NCBI RefSeq assembly: GCF_042666615.1
Contig: NZ_JBHTDD010000029.1
Span: 14,759 to 78,758, forward strand
Origin: KBS50 sp042666615
GTDB lineage: Bacteria; Actinomycetota; Actinomycetes; Mycobacteriales; Micromonosporaceae
Direction: 5' to 3'
Length of the DNA: 64,000 nt
The notes below the pieces were generated by a model. It was not told the DNA's origin and did no database searches. It was given only the letters and a program-made list of their open reading frames with translations. The position numbers were made by a program, and so were the translations under genes. Below are positions 1 through 11,098 of this stretch, in pieces. Each line of letters begins with the position of its first letter. Position 1 is the first letter of the stretch.

Positions 1-111
1 AATGTGGTGGAACTCTACATCTCGTACCTGCGGAAGAAGATCGACGCCGGCCGGTCGCCGATGATCCACACGCTGCGCGGCGCGGGCTATGTCCTCAAAG
101 CCGCGGACTGA
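1..111 (+). CDS. Response regulator, C-terminal fragment (OmpR-type wing)
   Basis: The open frame at the left edge encodes the last 36 residues of a winged-helix DNA-binding domain. The visible NVVELYISYLRKKID followed by IHTLRGAGYVL is the recognition helix and wing signature of OmpR/PhoB regulators. The N-terminal receiver domain lies outside the window. It overlaps the downstream histidine kinase by 23 bp, so the two form a two-component operon with coupled translation. The regulon cannot be read from this fragment. Confidence 0.93.
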   Translation, partial: NVVELYISYLRKKIDAGRSPMIHTLRGAGYVLKAAD

Positions 112-1777
112 CGCCGCGATCCGCTGGTCGGCCCGCCGCGTCGCCGCGGTTCCGCGCTGGTGGGCCGGCCGCTCGCTGCGTACCCGGTTGCTGGTAGCGG
201 TGCTCGCGCTGCTGGCCGTGGTATGCGTGGCGATCGGTGCCGTCACCACCGTGGCGTTGCGGTGGTTCCTGCTGCACCAGCTCGACCAGCAGCTCGCCGG
301 CGCCGCCCGGCGGGCCGAGACGGCGCCGGACGGCCCGCGGCACTGGGCCGGCAACCCACCGACCTGGGCCGGCTCCGCGCCCCGGGTGCCGCCAGGGGTG
401 CAGCCCGGCGCCGTCGCGGTCTGGCGGGGCCCCGACGAGGTGCGCGGGCGAACGCTCGCCGAGGACGGGGTGGCCGAGCGGACGCTCGACGCCGCGCAAC
501 TGCGACCCCTGGCGGAACTGCCGGCGGACGGCGCCCCGTACACCCTTACCGTCCCGGGCCTGGGCGACTACCGGCTTGTCGCGCACCGGCTGCCCGCCGG
601 CGACGTGCTTGTCACCGGGCTGCCGCTGACCGACCTCCAGGAGACCATCTGGTGGATGGTGGTGGCGCAGGCCGGGGTGGCCGGGGCTGGGCTGATCGTC
701 GCCGGTTCGGCGGGCGCCCTGATCGTGCGCGGCTCGCTGCGGCCGCTGCGCCGCCTCGCGGCCACCGCGGGTCGGGTCGCGGAACTGCCGTTGGACCGCG
801 GCGAGGTGGCCCTGCCGGTCCGGGTCCCGGCGGCGGACACCGATCCGCGCACCGAGGTCGGCCAGGTGGGCGCGGCGTTCAACAACATGCTGGCGCACGT
901 CGGCGCCGCGCTCGCCGCCCGGCACGCCAGCGAGCTTCGGGTACGGCGGTTCGTCGCGGACGCCAGCCACGAGTTGCGGACGCCCCTGGCGGCCATCCGG
1001 GGGTACGCGGAGCTGGCCCGGCGGACCCGGGAACCCGTGCCCGCCGATGTGGCGCACGCGCTACGCCGGGTGGAGGCGGAGAGCGTGCGGATGACCAGTC
1101 TGGTCGACGACCTGCTGCTGCTCGCCCGGCTCGACTCGGGACGCCCGCTGGTCCGGGCGCCGGTGGACCTGTCGGCGTTGCTTGTGGACGCGGTGAGCGA
1201 CGCGCACGCGGCGGGCCCCGCCCATGCCTGGCTTCTCGACCTGCCCGGGGAGACCGTCCGGGTGCCCGGCGACGTGGAGCGGCTGCACCAGGTGGTGGGG
1301 AACCTGCTGGCGAACGCCCGAACGCACACCCCGCCGGGCAGCACGGTCAGCACCGCGCTGGTGCCCGCGGCGGACTCCGTCGAACTGGCCGTCTCGGACG
1401 ACGGGCCGGGCGTTCCCGAGGACGTCCGGCCGGCGATCTTCGAGCGGTTCACCCGGGGTGACGGCTCCCGCTCCCGGGCGGCCGGCGGCACCGGTCTGGG
1501 GCTGGCGATCGTGGCTGCGGTGGTGGAGGCGCACGGCGGTTCCGTCTCGGTCGACAGCCGGCCGGGTCGGACCACGTTCCGGGTCCGGCTGCCGCTCGAC
1601 GTGCCGGCACCGCGCGACGCCCCGACACCTGCGCCATCGCGCACGGGTGCAGAATGGTCGCGTGTACCGGGAACGACCGGTGGCGGCCGGACCCGAGCTG
1701 ACCGGCGCGGTCCTGTGGTCGAGCGCCAGGCCGCCCGGAGCCGGCCCGGCCCGGGTGCTGCCCGACGGCTGTCTTGA
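89..1777 (+). CDS. Two-component sensor histidine kinase
   Basis: This is a 562-residue membrane sensor kinase that would autophosphorylate and pass phosphate to the regulator encoded just upstream. A first membrane helix lies at about residues 34-57, an extracytoplasmic sensor segment at about 60-185, and a second helix at about 186-212, followed by HAMP. The HisKA box SHELRTPL places the phospho-accepting His at 294. The ATPase N box (NLLANARTHTP) is near 405, the G1 box DDGPGVP near 437 and the G2 box GGTGLGLAI near 466. The ATG at 89 lies inside the regulator gene. The last ~55 residues are Pro/Arg-rich and overlap the AraC gene by 116 bp. They look like read-through without function, so the ancestral stop may have been lost. 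Confidence 0.93.
   Translation: MSSKPRTDAAIRWSARRVAAVPRWWAGRSLRTRLLVAVLALLAVVCVAIGAVTTVALRWFLLHQLDQQLAGAARRAETAPDGPRHWAGNPPTWAGSAPRVPPGVQPGAVAVWRGPDEVRGRTLAEDGVAERTLDAAQLRPLAELPADGAPYTLTVPGLGDYRLVAHRLPAGDVLVTGLPLTDLQETIWWMVVAQAGVAGAGLIVAGSAGALIVRGSLRPLRRLAATAGRVAELPLDRGEVALPVRVPAADTDPRTEVGQVGAAFNNMLAHVGAALAARHASELRVRRFVADASHELRTPLAAIRGYAELARRTREPVPADVAHALRRVEAESVRMTSLVDDLLLLARLDSGRPLVRAPVDLSALLVDAVSDAHAAGPAHAWLLDLPGETVRVPGDVERLHQVVGNLLANARTHTPPGSTVSTALVPAADSVELAVSDDGPGVPEDVRPAIFERFTRGDGSRSRAAGGTGLGLAIVAAVVEAHGGSVSVDSRPGRTTFRVRLPLDVPAPRDAPTPAPSRTGAEWSRVPGTTGGGRTRADRRGPVVERQAARSRPGPGAARRLS
1650..1655 (+). promoter_or_regulatory. Putative -10 box for a leaderless AraC mRNA
   Basis: CAGAAT is followed by 6 nt and then the GTG start at 1662. 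No purine-rich ribosome site precedes that GTG, and the geometry matches other predicted leaderless starts in this window. It lies inside the 3' end of the kinase gene. Confidence 0.4.
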
Positions 1778-2462
1778 TCTTCTCTGGTCGTCGGTGAGCG
1801 GGCTGCTGGTGGCCGGCCCGGACACCGCCGTCCACCTGTCCACCGGCCCGGCCGGGGAGCGGTACGTCGGCCTGCGGCTGCCGCCCGGGACCGGGCCGGC
1901 GGTGCTCGGCGTGCCCGCGTACGAGCTGCGGGACCAGCGGGTCCCGCTGGCCGACCTGTGGCCCGAACGGTTCGTCGCGGAGCTGGCCGACCGGGCGGCC
2001 GGGGGAGCGCCGGGGGAGATGTTGCAGCGGGTGGCGGTCACCCGGTTGCGCGCCGCCGGGGGCCCGGACCCGATGGCCGGCCCGGTGACCCGGTCGCTGT
2101 CCGCCGGCCTGCCGGTGGCCGCCGTGGCGGCCGAATTCGGCCTCGGGGTACGCCAGTTGCATCGGCTTAGCCGGCACCTGTTCGGGTACGGCCCGAAGAC
2201 GCTCGACCGCATCCTGCGGCTGGGCCGGGCGTTGGCGCTGGCCCGGGCCGGGGTGCCGGCCGCCGAGGTGGCCGTCCGGACCGGCTACGCCGACCAGCCG
2301 CACCTGTCGCGGGAGGTGCGTGCGCTGGCCGGCGTACCGCTGGGTGAACTGCTCGGGTCCCGCCCGGCTGCCGCGCACGGCCCGGCTGCCGCGCAGGGCC
2401 CGGCTGCCGCGCAGGGCCCGGCTATCTCGGCGGCACCGGCTGTCTCGGCTGGCGGGAGCTGA
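1662..2462 (+). CDS. AraC-family transcriptional regulator
   Basis: This 266-residue protein has an N-terminal DUF6597-like ligand domain (VLPDGCLDLLW near residue 30) and a C-terminal AraC double helix-turn-helix (VAAVAAEFGLGVRQLHRLSR and AEVAVRTGYADQPHLSRE at about 145-225). It is a predicted DNA-binding regulator of unknown target. The GTG at 1662 is chosen because it begins the conserved YRERP segment and sits 6 nt after a -10-like CAGAAT. The C-terminus carries a tandem repeat of an 18-bp unit coding AAAQGP-type hexapeptides (about 2370-2425), likely unstructured and slippage-prone. The kinase frame upstream overlaps it. Confidence 0.85.
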   Translation: MYRERPVAAGPELTGAVLWSSARPPGAGPARVLPDGCLDLLWSSVSGLLVAGPDTAVHLSTGPAGERYVGLRLPPGTGPAVLGVPAYELRDQRVPLADLWPERFVAELADRAAGGAPGEMLQRVAVTRLRAAGGPDPMAGPVTRSLSAGLPVAAVAAEFGLGVRQLHRLSRHLFGYGPKTLDRILRLGRALALARAGVPAAEVAVRTGYADQPHLSREVRALAGVPLGELLGSRPAAAHGPAAAQGPAAAQGPAISAAPAVSAGGS

Positions 2463-2474
2463 CGAGGCCGGCTC

Positions 2475-2864
2475 CTATTTCCGGGCGAACAGGTCGACGC
2501 CGTTTCCGTCCGGGTCCCGCACCACCGCGTACCGCTGGCCCCAGTCCGCGTCGAACGGGGCGAGTTCACCGTGATGTCCGGCCGCGACGAGGTCGGCGTA
2601 CGTCGTGTCGACATCGTCTGGTGTGCCGCAGTCGAACGCGAGACTGACCCGGGCGCTGCCCACCGGGGGTGCCCAGCCGGGGTCGAACGAGCGGACGGTT
2701 TCCACCGGGTCCCAGGCGAGGCGGAGCCCGCCGGGCAGGGCGACCTCCACGTGCGGTTCGTTCTCCGCGCCGGCCGGGATGTCCAGGCCGAGCCGGCGGT
2801 AGAAGGCGAGCGAGGCCGCGAGGTCGGAGCTGATCAGACCAATGAGATCGAATCGAGGTGCCAT
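2475..2864 (-). CDS. VOC-family (glyoxalase/bleomycin-resistance fold) protein
   Basis: This 129-residue protein consists of one vicinal-oxygen-chelate domain: FDLIGLISSDLAASLAFYRRLGLDIP at the N-terminus and VVRDPDGNGVDLF at the C-terminus, the two typical beta-alpha-beta halves. Members bind a metal or small ligand and act as dioxygenases, isomerases or binding proteins; the substrate cannot be read here. The ATG at 2864 is preferred over longer forms because TACCGT lies 7 nt upstream (leaderless) and the N-terminal extension is not family-like. It is convergent with the AraC gene, with a 12-bp gap. Confidence 0.85.
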   Translation of the reverse strand: MAPRFDLIGLISSDLAASLAFYRRLGLDIPAGAENEPHVEVALPGGLRLAWDPVETVRSFDPGWAPPVGSARVSLAFDCGTPDDVDTTYADLVAAGHHGELAPFDADWGQRYAVVRDPDGNGVDLFARK

Positions 2865-2871
2865 GGGTTCG

Positions 2872-2877
2872 ACGGTA
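2872..2877 (-). promoter_or_regulatory. -10 box TACCGT, leaderless VOC mRNA
   Basis: TACCGT (TANNNT type) is followed by a 7-nt spacer and the ATG at 2864, placing the transcription start at or next to the A of the start codon. Confidence 0.6.
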
Positions 2878-3126
2878 GGACCTCGCCCGACCGGGCGTCT
2901 TGACGAAATCGGACAACCGGGAGTCGCCACGCCATCCGCCCCGCGGGTCCCAGCGACATGCCAGCCGGTCGCGTCCCTAGCAAACGGCGGCTGTCCCGGC
3001 AACCGGGAAATCAGGTGACTCATCCCTCACCCCTGCCCCACGACAGGCGCGCCGGTGGTCAACCGCACTACGGTTGGAACACGAGGCAATTTCAATGACG
3101 ATCTGCCGGCACAAGCGAGGGACCAC

Positions 3127-4410
3127 ATGACGGATGTCAAGCTCGACCACTCCGGTGGGCAGCTGTCGATGCCGGTCAAGGAGGCCGTGGAAGGGCCGTC
3201 CGGGATCGGTGTGGGCAGCCTGCTGAAGGAGACCGGGTACACCACCTACGACCCGGGCTTCGTGAACACCGCCGCCTGCTCGTCGGCCATCACCTACATC
3301 GACGGTGATGCCGGTGTGCTCCGTTACCGCGGCTACCCGATCGAGCAGCTCGCCGAGCACTCGTCCTTCCTGGAGGTCTCCTACCTCCTGGTCTACGGCG
3401 AGCTGCCGACCGCCGATCAGCTCACCGAGTTCACCGAGCGGATCCGCCGGCACTCGCTGCTGCACGAGGAGATGCGCCGGTTCTTCGACGGCTTCCCGCG
3501 CGACGCGCACCCGATGGCCGTGCTCTCCTCCGCGGTGAGCGCCATCTCCACCTTCTACCAGGACAGCCTGGACCCGTTCGACCGCGAGCACGTGGAGATC
3601 TCCACGGTGCGGCTGATGGCCAAGGTGCCGACCATCGCGTCGTACGCCTACAAGAAGGCCATCGGCCAGGCGATGCTCTATCCGGACAACTCGCTCGGCT
3701 ACGTCGAGAACTTCCTCCGGATGACCTTCGGCGTCCCGGCCGAGCAGTACGAGGTCGACCCGGTGATCGCCCGGGTGCTGGACATGCTGTTCGTGCTGCA
3801 CGCCGACCACGAGCAGAACTGCTCCACCTCGACCGTGCGGCTGGTCGGATCCAGCCAGGCCAACCTGTTCGCCTCGGTGTCCGCGGGCGTGAACGCGCTG
3901 TTCGGCCCGCTGCACGGCGGCGCCAACCAGGCGGTGCTGGAGATGCTCGAGCGCATCCACGCCGAGGGCGGCGACGTGCAGGCGTTCGTCCGCCGGGTCA
4001 AGGACAAGGAGCCGGGCGTCAAGCTGATGGGCTTCGGCCACCGGGTGTACAAGAACTACGACCCGCGTGCCGCCATCGTGAAGAAGGCCGCCCAGGACGT
4101 GCTCGGCCGGATGGACAAGCCGGACCCGCTGCTCGACCTGGCCATGCAGCTCGAGGAGATCGCGCTGGCGGACGACTTCTTCGTGTCCCGGAAGCTCTAC
4201 CCGAACGTGGACTTCTACACCGGGCTCATCTACAAGGCGATGGGCTTCCCGACCAAGATGTTCACGGTGCTCTTCGCGCTCGGCCGGCTCCCCGGCTGGA
4301 TCGCCCAGTGGCGCGAGATGATCGACGACCCGGAGACCAAGATCGGTCGGCCGCGCCAGCTCTACACCGGCTCGGCGGAGCGGCCGTACGTGCCGGTCGC
4401 CAAGCGCTGA
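3127..4410 (+). CDS. gltA: Citrate synthase
   Basis: This 427-residue type II citrate synthase condenses acetyl-CoA with oxaloacetate to enter the TCA cycle. Catalytic residues of the family are visible: His263 in GPLHGGAN, His305 in GFGHRVY and Asp362 in NVDFYTGL, close to the E. coli positions 264, 305 and 362. The ATG at 3127 follows a GAGGGA ribosome site; an in-frame start 72 nt upstream lacks one and would add a non-homologous tail. The N-terminal ~65 residues include the small beta domain of the hexameric bacterial type. It is monocistronic, ended by the hairpin at 4465-4509. Confidence 0.97.
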   Translation: MTDVKLDHSGGQLSMPVKEAVEGPSGIGVGSLLKETGYTTYDPGFVNTAACSSAITYIDGDAGVLRYRGYPIEQLAEHSSFLEVSYLLVYGELPTADQLTEFTERIRRHSLLHEEMRRFFDGFPRDAHPMAVLSSAVSAISTFYQDSLDPFDREHVEISTVRLMAKVPTIASYAYKKAIGQAMLYPDNSLGYVENFLRMTFGVPAEQYEVDPVIARVLDMLFVLHADHEQNCSTSTVRLVGSSQANLFASVSAGVNALFGPLHGGANQAVLEMLERIHAEGGDVQAFVRRVKDKEPGVKLMGFGHRVYKNYDPRAAIVKKAAQDVLGRMDKPDPLLDLAMQLEEIALADDFFVSRKLYPNVDFYTGLIYKAMGFPTKMFTVLFALGRLPGWIAQWREMIDDPETKIGRPRQLYTGSAERPYVPVAKR

Positions 4411-4464
4411 GCCGGACGCCCGCCGGCCGGCCGCAGGTTCGGTCGCGGCCGTCGACCACACAAG

Positions 4465-4509
4465 GCCGGAAGGCCACCCCCGAATCCGGCGGTGGCCTTC
4501 CGGCATTTT
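4465..4509 (+). terminator. Intrinsic terminator of gltA
   Basis: A perfect 14-bp stem (4465-4478 with 4491-4504, sequence GCCGGAAGGCCACC and its complement) with a 12-nt loop is followed by ATTTT, a rare U-run in this GC-rich DNA. The rest of the 4411-4723 gap holds no convincing gene; it must contain the treX promoter, which I could not pin down. Confidence 0.85.
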
Positions 4510-4723
4510 ATCCGGGTGGCCCTCCGGCCATGTGCCCGGTCGCACCCCGTAGCCCGCACGCCCCGATCCACGGCGTTGCCTCCGCCTGAGATGAGACGGG
4601 ACGGGGGGCCTGAGAGGATGGACGGGCGCGGTTGGCGTGCCCCCTACCGGGGCAGGAACCACGTGCGGTACGACCCGGCCCTCAGGTGGCCCACGGCGGC
4701 CGGTGCGGGAGACAGGGGACGTA

Positions 4724-6841
<2,118 letters not shown>

Positions 6842-6842
6842 G

Positions 6843-9182
6843 ATGGCGTCGCCGGTTTCGCGACCCACCCCCGCGGTCCGGGCGACCTACCGGGTCCAGG
6901 TACGGCCCGACTTCGACCTGGCCGCCGCGGCCGGTCTGGTCGACTACCTCGCCGCGCTCGGCGTCAGCCACCTCTACAGCGCTCCGGTGCTGACCGCCAC
7001 TCCCGGCTCCGAACACGGCTACGACGTGGTCGACCCGACCCGGGTGAACCCGGCCCTCGGCGGCCCCGAAGCCCTGGCGGCGCTTGTCGACACGTTGCGC
7101 GCCGCCGGCCTCGGGCTGGTCGCCGACATCGTCCCCAACCACCTCGGGGTACGCGTGCCCGCCGCCAATCCGGCCTGGTGGGACGTGCTACGGGCGGGGC
7201 CGGACTCGACGTACGCGAACTGGTTCGACATCGACTGGTCGCGCGGCCGGCTGCTGCTCCCGGTGCTGGCCGACGACCCGGCCGCGCTGGACGATCTGGT
7301 GGTGGCCGACGGCGAGCTGCGCTACTACGAACACCGCTTCCCGATCGCGGACGGCACCGGCGGCGGCTCCCCGCGCGAGGTGCACGACCGGCAGCACTAC
7401 GAGCTGGCCTCCTGGCGGCGCGGCGATCAGGAGATCAACTACCGTCGGTTCTTCGCCATCTCCGACCTGGCCGGAGTGCGGGTCGAGGACGAGGCGGTGT
7501 TCGCCGCCACCCACGTCGAGATCCTCCGCTGGGTCGCCGAGGGACTTGTCGACGGCCTGCGGGTGGACCACCCGGACGGGCTGCGCGACCCCGCCGGCTA
7601 CCTTGCCCGGCTGCGCGCCGCCGCCCCGGAGACCTGGCTGGTGGTGGAGAAGGTGCTGGAGCCGGACGAGACGCTGCCCGACTGGCCGGTGGACGGCACC
7701 ACGGGTTACGACGCCCTCGCCGAGGTGTGCGGGGTCTTCGTCGACCCGGCCGGCGCGCTGGAGATCGGGGCGCAGGACCGGCGCCTCTGTGGCACCGTGC
7801 TGACCTGGCCGGAGCTGACCCACCGGACCAAGCGGCACGCCGCCACCCGGCTGCTCGCCGCCGAACTCGGCCGGCTTACCCGGCTGGTGCCGGAACTGCC
7901 CGCCGAGGTGGCCCGCGACGCGCTCGCCGAACTGGCCGCCACCTTCCCCGTCTACCGGGGCTATCCGCCGGTCGGCGGGCGGCATCTGGCGCTGGCCCGG
8001 TCCGAGGCGGGCCGCCGACGGCCCGCGCTGGTCGGAGCGTTGGACACGATCACCCGGCGGCTGCGCCAACCCGGTGACGAGCTGGCCGCCCGGTTCCCGC
8101 AGTTCTCCGGCGCCGTGATGGCAAAGGGTGTCGAGGACACCGCCTTCTACCGGTGGACCCGGTTCGTGGCGCTCAACGAGGTGGGCGGCAGCCCCGGCCG
8201 GTTCGGCCGCGACGTCGCGGACTTCCACCGGGCGGCGGCCGCCCGACACGCCCGGTTCCCGGCCGGGATGACGACCCTGTCCACCCACGACACCAAGCGC
8301 AGCGAGGACGTCCGGGCCCGCCTCGCGGTCCTCGCCGAGATACCGGTCGAGTGGGCGGCCCACCTCGGACGCTGGCTGGCGGCCGCGCCGCTGCCCGACC
8401 CGGCCCTCGCCAGCCTGCTCTGGCAGACCGTGGTGGGTGCCTGGCCGATCGAACGGGACCGGCTGCACGCGTACGCCGAGAAGGCCGCCCGAGAGGCGGC
8501 GTCCGCGACGACCTGGACCGATCCCGACCCGGAGTTCGAGGCCGCGCTGCACGCGACGGTGGACCGGATCTACGACGACGAGCGGTTGCGGGCCGAGGTG
8601 ACCGCGTTCGCCGACCGCATCACTCCGGCCGGCTGGTCGAACTCGCTCGGTCAGAAGCTCGTCCAGCTCACCATGCCGGGCGTGCCGGACACCTACCAGG
8701 GCACCGAGCTGTGGGACAACTCCCTTGTCGATCCCGACAACCGCCGTCCGGTCGACTTCGCGGCCCGGCGCGCGTTGCTGGACCGGTTGGACGCCGGCTG
8801 GCTGCCCCCGGTGGACGCCTCGGGTGCGGTGAAGCTGCTTGTCACCTCGCGGGCCCTGCGCCTGCGCCGGGACCGGCCGGACCTGTTCACCGGATACCAA
8901 CCGGTGCCGGTGCACGGGTCGGCGGCCCACCACGTGCTCGCCTACGACACCGGAGGTGCGATCACCGTGGCCACCCGGCTGCCGCTCGGGCTGGCCCGCC
9001 GGGGCGGCTGGGGGGACACCACGATCTCGCTTGCCGTTAACAATTCGCCCGCGTCGTACGACAATGTCTCCGAGTCGTTCACCGGACGGGCCTACAGTGA
9101 CTCTCGGATAGCGGTCGCCGACCTCCTCGACCGCTATCCGGTCGCCCTGCTGACCCCCGCCGAACCGCAGGAAGAATCATGA
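6843..9182 (+). CDS. treY: Malto-oligosyltrehalose synthase
   Basis: This 779-residue GH13 intramolecular transglucosylase turns the reducing-end alpha-1,4 bond of maltodextrin into an alpha,alpha-1,1 bond. N-terminal VRATYRVQV then GSEHGYDVVDPTRVNPALGG is diagnostic. Catalytic residues are Asp242 (LRVDHPDG), Glu269 (WLVVEKVLEPDE) and Asp483 (STHDTKRSEDVRARL). Length fits the family (about 750-780). It begins 1 nt after the treX stop and its own stop overlaps the treZ start (ATGA), so translation of the three is likely coupled. Confidence 0.97.
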   Translation: MASPVSRPTPAVRATYRVQVRPDFDLAAAAGLVDYLAALGVSHLYSAPVLTATPGSEHGYDVVDPTRVNPALGGPEALAALVDTLRAAGLGLVADIVPNHLGVRVPAANPAWWDVLRAGPDSTYANWFDIDWSRGRLLLPVLADDPAALDDLVVADGELRYYEHRFPIADGTGGGSPREVHDRQHYELASWRRGDQEINYRRFFAISDLAGVRVEDEAVFAATHVEILRWVAEGLVDGLRVDHPDGLRDPAGYLARLRAAAPETWLVVEKVLEPDETLPDWPVDGTTGYDALAEVCGVFVDPAGALEIGAQDRRLCGTVLTWPELTHRTKRHAATRLLAAELGRLTRLVPELPAEVARDALAELAATFPVYRGYPPVGGRHLALARSEAGRRRPALVGALDTITRRLRQPGDELAARFPQFSGAVMAKGVEDTAFYRWTRFVALNEVGGSPGRFGRDVADFHRAAAARHARFPAGMTTLSTHDTKRSEDVRARLAVLAEIPVEWAAHLGRWLAAAPLPDPALASLLWQTVVGAWPIERDRLHAYAEKAAREAASATTWTDPDPEFEAALHATVDRIYDDERLRAEVTAFADRITPAGWSNSLGQKLVQLTMPGVPDTYQGTELWDNSLVDPDNRRPVDFAARRALLDRLDAGWLPPVDASGAVKLLVTSRALRLRRDRPDLFTGYQPVPVHGSAAHHVLAYDTGGAITVATRLPLGLARRGGWGDTTISLAVNNSPASYDNVSESFTGRAYSDSRIAVADLLDRYPVALLTPAEPQEES

Positions 9183-10954
9183 CCGAGTTCCGTGTCTGGG
9201 CGCCCAGCACCGACCGGGTGCGGCTCCGCGTACCCGCCGACGCGGGTGGCGCCGAGGTGGGTGGCGCCGGGGTCGCTGCCGGCCGGGACCGGCCGATGTC
9301 CCGCGCGGACGGCGACTGGTGGACCCTCGACGTGCCGGAGGCCGGCCCCGGCACCGACTACGCGTTCCTGCTCGCAGACGACGACCGCCCGTTGCCCGAC
9401 CCCCGTTCGGCCTGGCAGCCGCACGGCGTGCACGGGCCCAGCCGGGTCTACGACCACGGCGCCTACCGCTGGTCCGACGGGGACTGGACCGGCCGGCAAC
9501 TGGCCGGCAGCATCCTGTACGAGCTGCACGTCGGCACGTTCACCCCGACCGGCACCTTCGACGCGGCCATCGAGCACCTCGACCACCTGGTCGACCTCGG
9601 CGTCGACCTGGTCGAGCTGCTGCCGGTCAACGCCTTCAACGGTGAACACAACTGGGGTTACGACGGGGTCTGCTGGTTCGCCCCACACGAGGCGTACGGC
9701 GGTCCGGACGGCCTCAAGCGGTTCGTCGACGCGGCACACCAGCGCGGACTGGGGGTGGTGCTCGACGTCGTGTACAACCATTTCGGCCCGTCCGGGGCCT
9801 ACGCGCCGATGTTCGGGCCGTACCTGGCCGAGAGCGAGAGCCCGTGGGGCCGGGCCGTGAACCTCGACGGACCGCGGTCCGACGAGGTACGCCGCTACAT
9901 CCTCGACAGCGTCCTCATGTGGTTGCGCGACTACCACGTCGACGGGCTGCGGTTGGACGCCGTGCACGCGTTCGTCGACACCGGCGCCACCCCGCTGCTG
10001 GAAGAGCTCTCGGTCGAGGTGGAGGCGCTAGCCACCCATCTCGGCCGGCCGCTGTCGCTGATCGCCGAATCGGACCTGAACGACCCTCGCCTGATCACGT
10101 CGCGCGAGGCGGGCGGGTACGGCCTGCACGCGCAGTGGAACGACGACGCCCACCACGCGCTGCACACGCTGCTCACCGGGGAACGGCAGGGCTACTACGC
10201 CGACTTCGGCTCCCTGCAGTGCCTCGCCGACGTGCTCACCGGAGCCTTCTTCCACGCCGGCGGCTGGTCCAGCTTCCGCGGACGCCGGCACGGCCGGCCG
10301 GTGGACCGGGCCCGCATCCCGGGCCACCGGTTCGTGGCGTACCTGCAGAACCACGACCAGATCGGCAACCGGGCGGTCGGCGACCGGATCTCCGCGTCGC
10401 TGTCCCCGGCGCTGCTGCGCGTCGGCGCCACGTTGCTGCTGACCTCGCCGTTCACCCCGATGCTGTTCATGGGGGAGGAGTGGGCGGCCGGCACACCCTG
10501 GCAGTACTTCACCAGCCACCCCGAGCCGGAGTTGGCCGCCGCGGTAGCCAACGGCAGGCGCCGGGAGTTCGGTGCGCACGGCTGGGGCCCGAGCGACGTG
10601 CCGGATCCGCAGGACCGGTCCACGTACGAGCGGTCCCGGCTGGACTGGTCCGAGCCGGAGCGTCCCGGTCACCGGGACATGCTCGACTTCCATCGCCGGC
10701 TCATCGCGCTGCGCAAGGCGTGGCCGGACCTGTCCGACCCGCGGCTGGACCGGGTCGAGGTCCGGCACGGGGACCAGTTCCTGGTGATCGGCCGGGGGCG
10801 GTGCCTGGTGGCCGCCAACCTGGCGGACCGCCCCCAGCGGGTCACCCTGCCGGAGGCGGTACGTTCGGTGCTGCTCGCCACCGAGGACGGGGTCAGCGTG
10901 ACCCGGGGCGGCGTGGAACTGCCCGCCGAGTCCGCCGTCATCGTCTCCACCTGA
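9179..10954 (+). CDS. treZ: Malto-oligosyltrehalose trehalohydrolase
   Basis: This 591-residue GH13 hydrolase releases trehalose from the maltooligosyltrehalose made by TreY. It has an N-terminal CBM48-like domain (TEFRVWAPSTDRVRLRV), the barrel with ELHVGTFTPTGTFDAA, nucleophile Asp260 (GLRLDAVHAF), acid Glu297 (IAESDLND) and Asp393 (QNHDQIGNRA), then a C-terminal beta domain. It overlaps treY by 4 bp. No hairpin with a U-run follows; a 144-bp gap leads to the convergent FkbM gene. Confidence 0.97.
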   Translation: MTEFRVWAPSTDRVRLRVPADAGGAEVGGAGVAAGRDRPMSRADGDWWTLDVPEAGPGTDYAFLLADDDRPLPDPRSAWQPHGVHGPSRVYDHGAYRWSDGDWTGRQLAGSILYELHVGTFTPTGTFDAAIEHLDHLVDLGVDLVELLPVNAFNGEHNWGYDGVCWFAPHEAYGGPDGLKRFVDAAHQRGLGVVLDVVYNHFGPSGAYAPMFGPYLAESESPWGRAVNLDGPRSDEVRRYILDSVLMWLRDYHVDGLRLDAVHAFVDTGATPLLEELSVEVEALATHLGRPLSLIAESDLNDPRLITSREAGGYGLHAQWNDDAHHALHTLLTGERQGYYADFGSLQCLADVLTGAFFHAGGWSSFRGRRHGRPVDRARIPGHRFVAYLQNHDQIGNRAVGDRISASLSPALLRVGATLLLTSPFTPMLFMGEEWAAGTPWQYFTSHPEPELAAAVANGRRREFGAHGWGPSDVPDPQDRSTYERSRLDWSEPERPGHRDMLDFHRRLIALRKAWPDLSDPRLDRVEVRHGDQFLVIGRGRCLVAANLADRPQRVTLPEAVRSVLLATEDGVSVTRGGVELPAESAVIVST

Positions 10955-11098
10955 CTCTCCGCACCGCACCGCACTCGCCTCCGCCAACGTGCGGGCCCGA
11001 GCAACGGCTACCCGGTTCTGGCGGTACGGACAGCGGCGCGAAACGAGCTCCTCCGCAAACGCCGATCGAGCAGGGATCGACGGCTCGGCGAGCGGGGG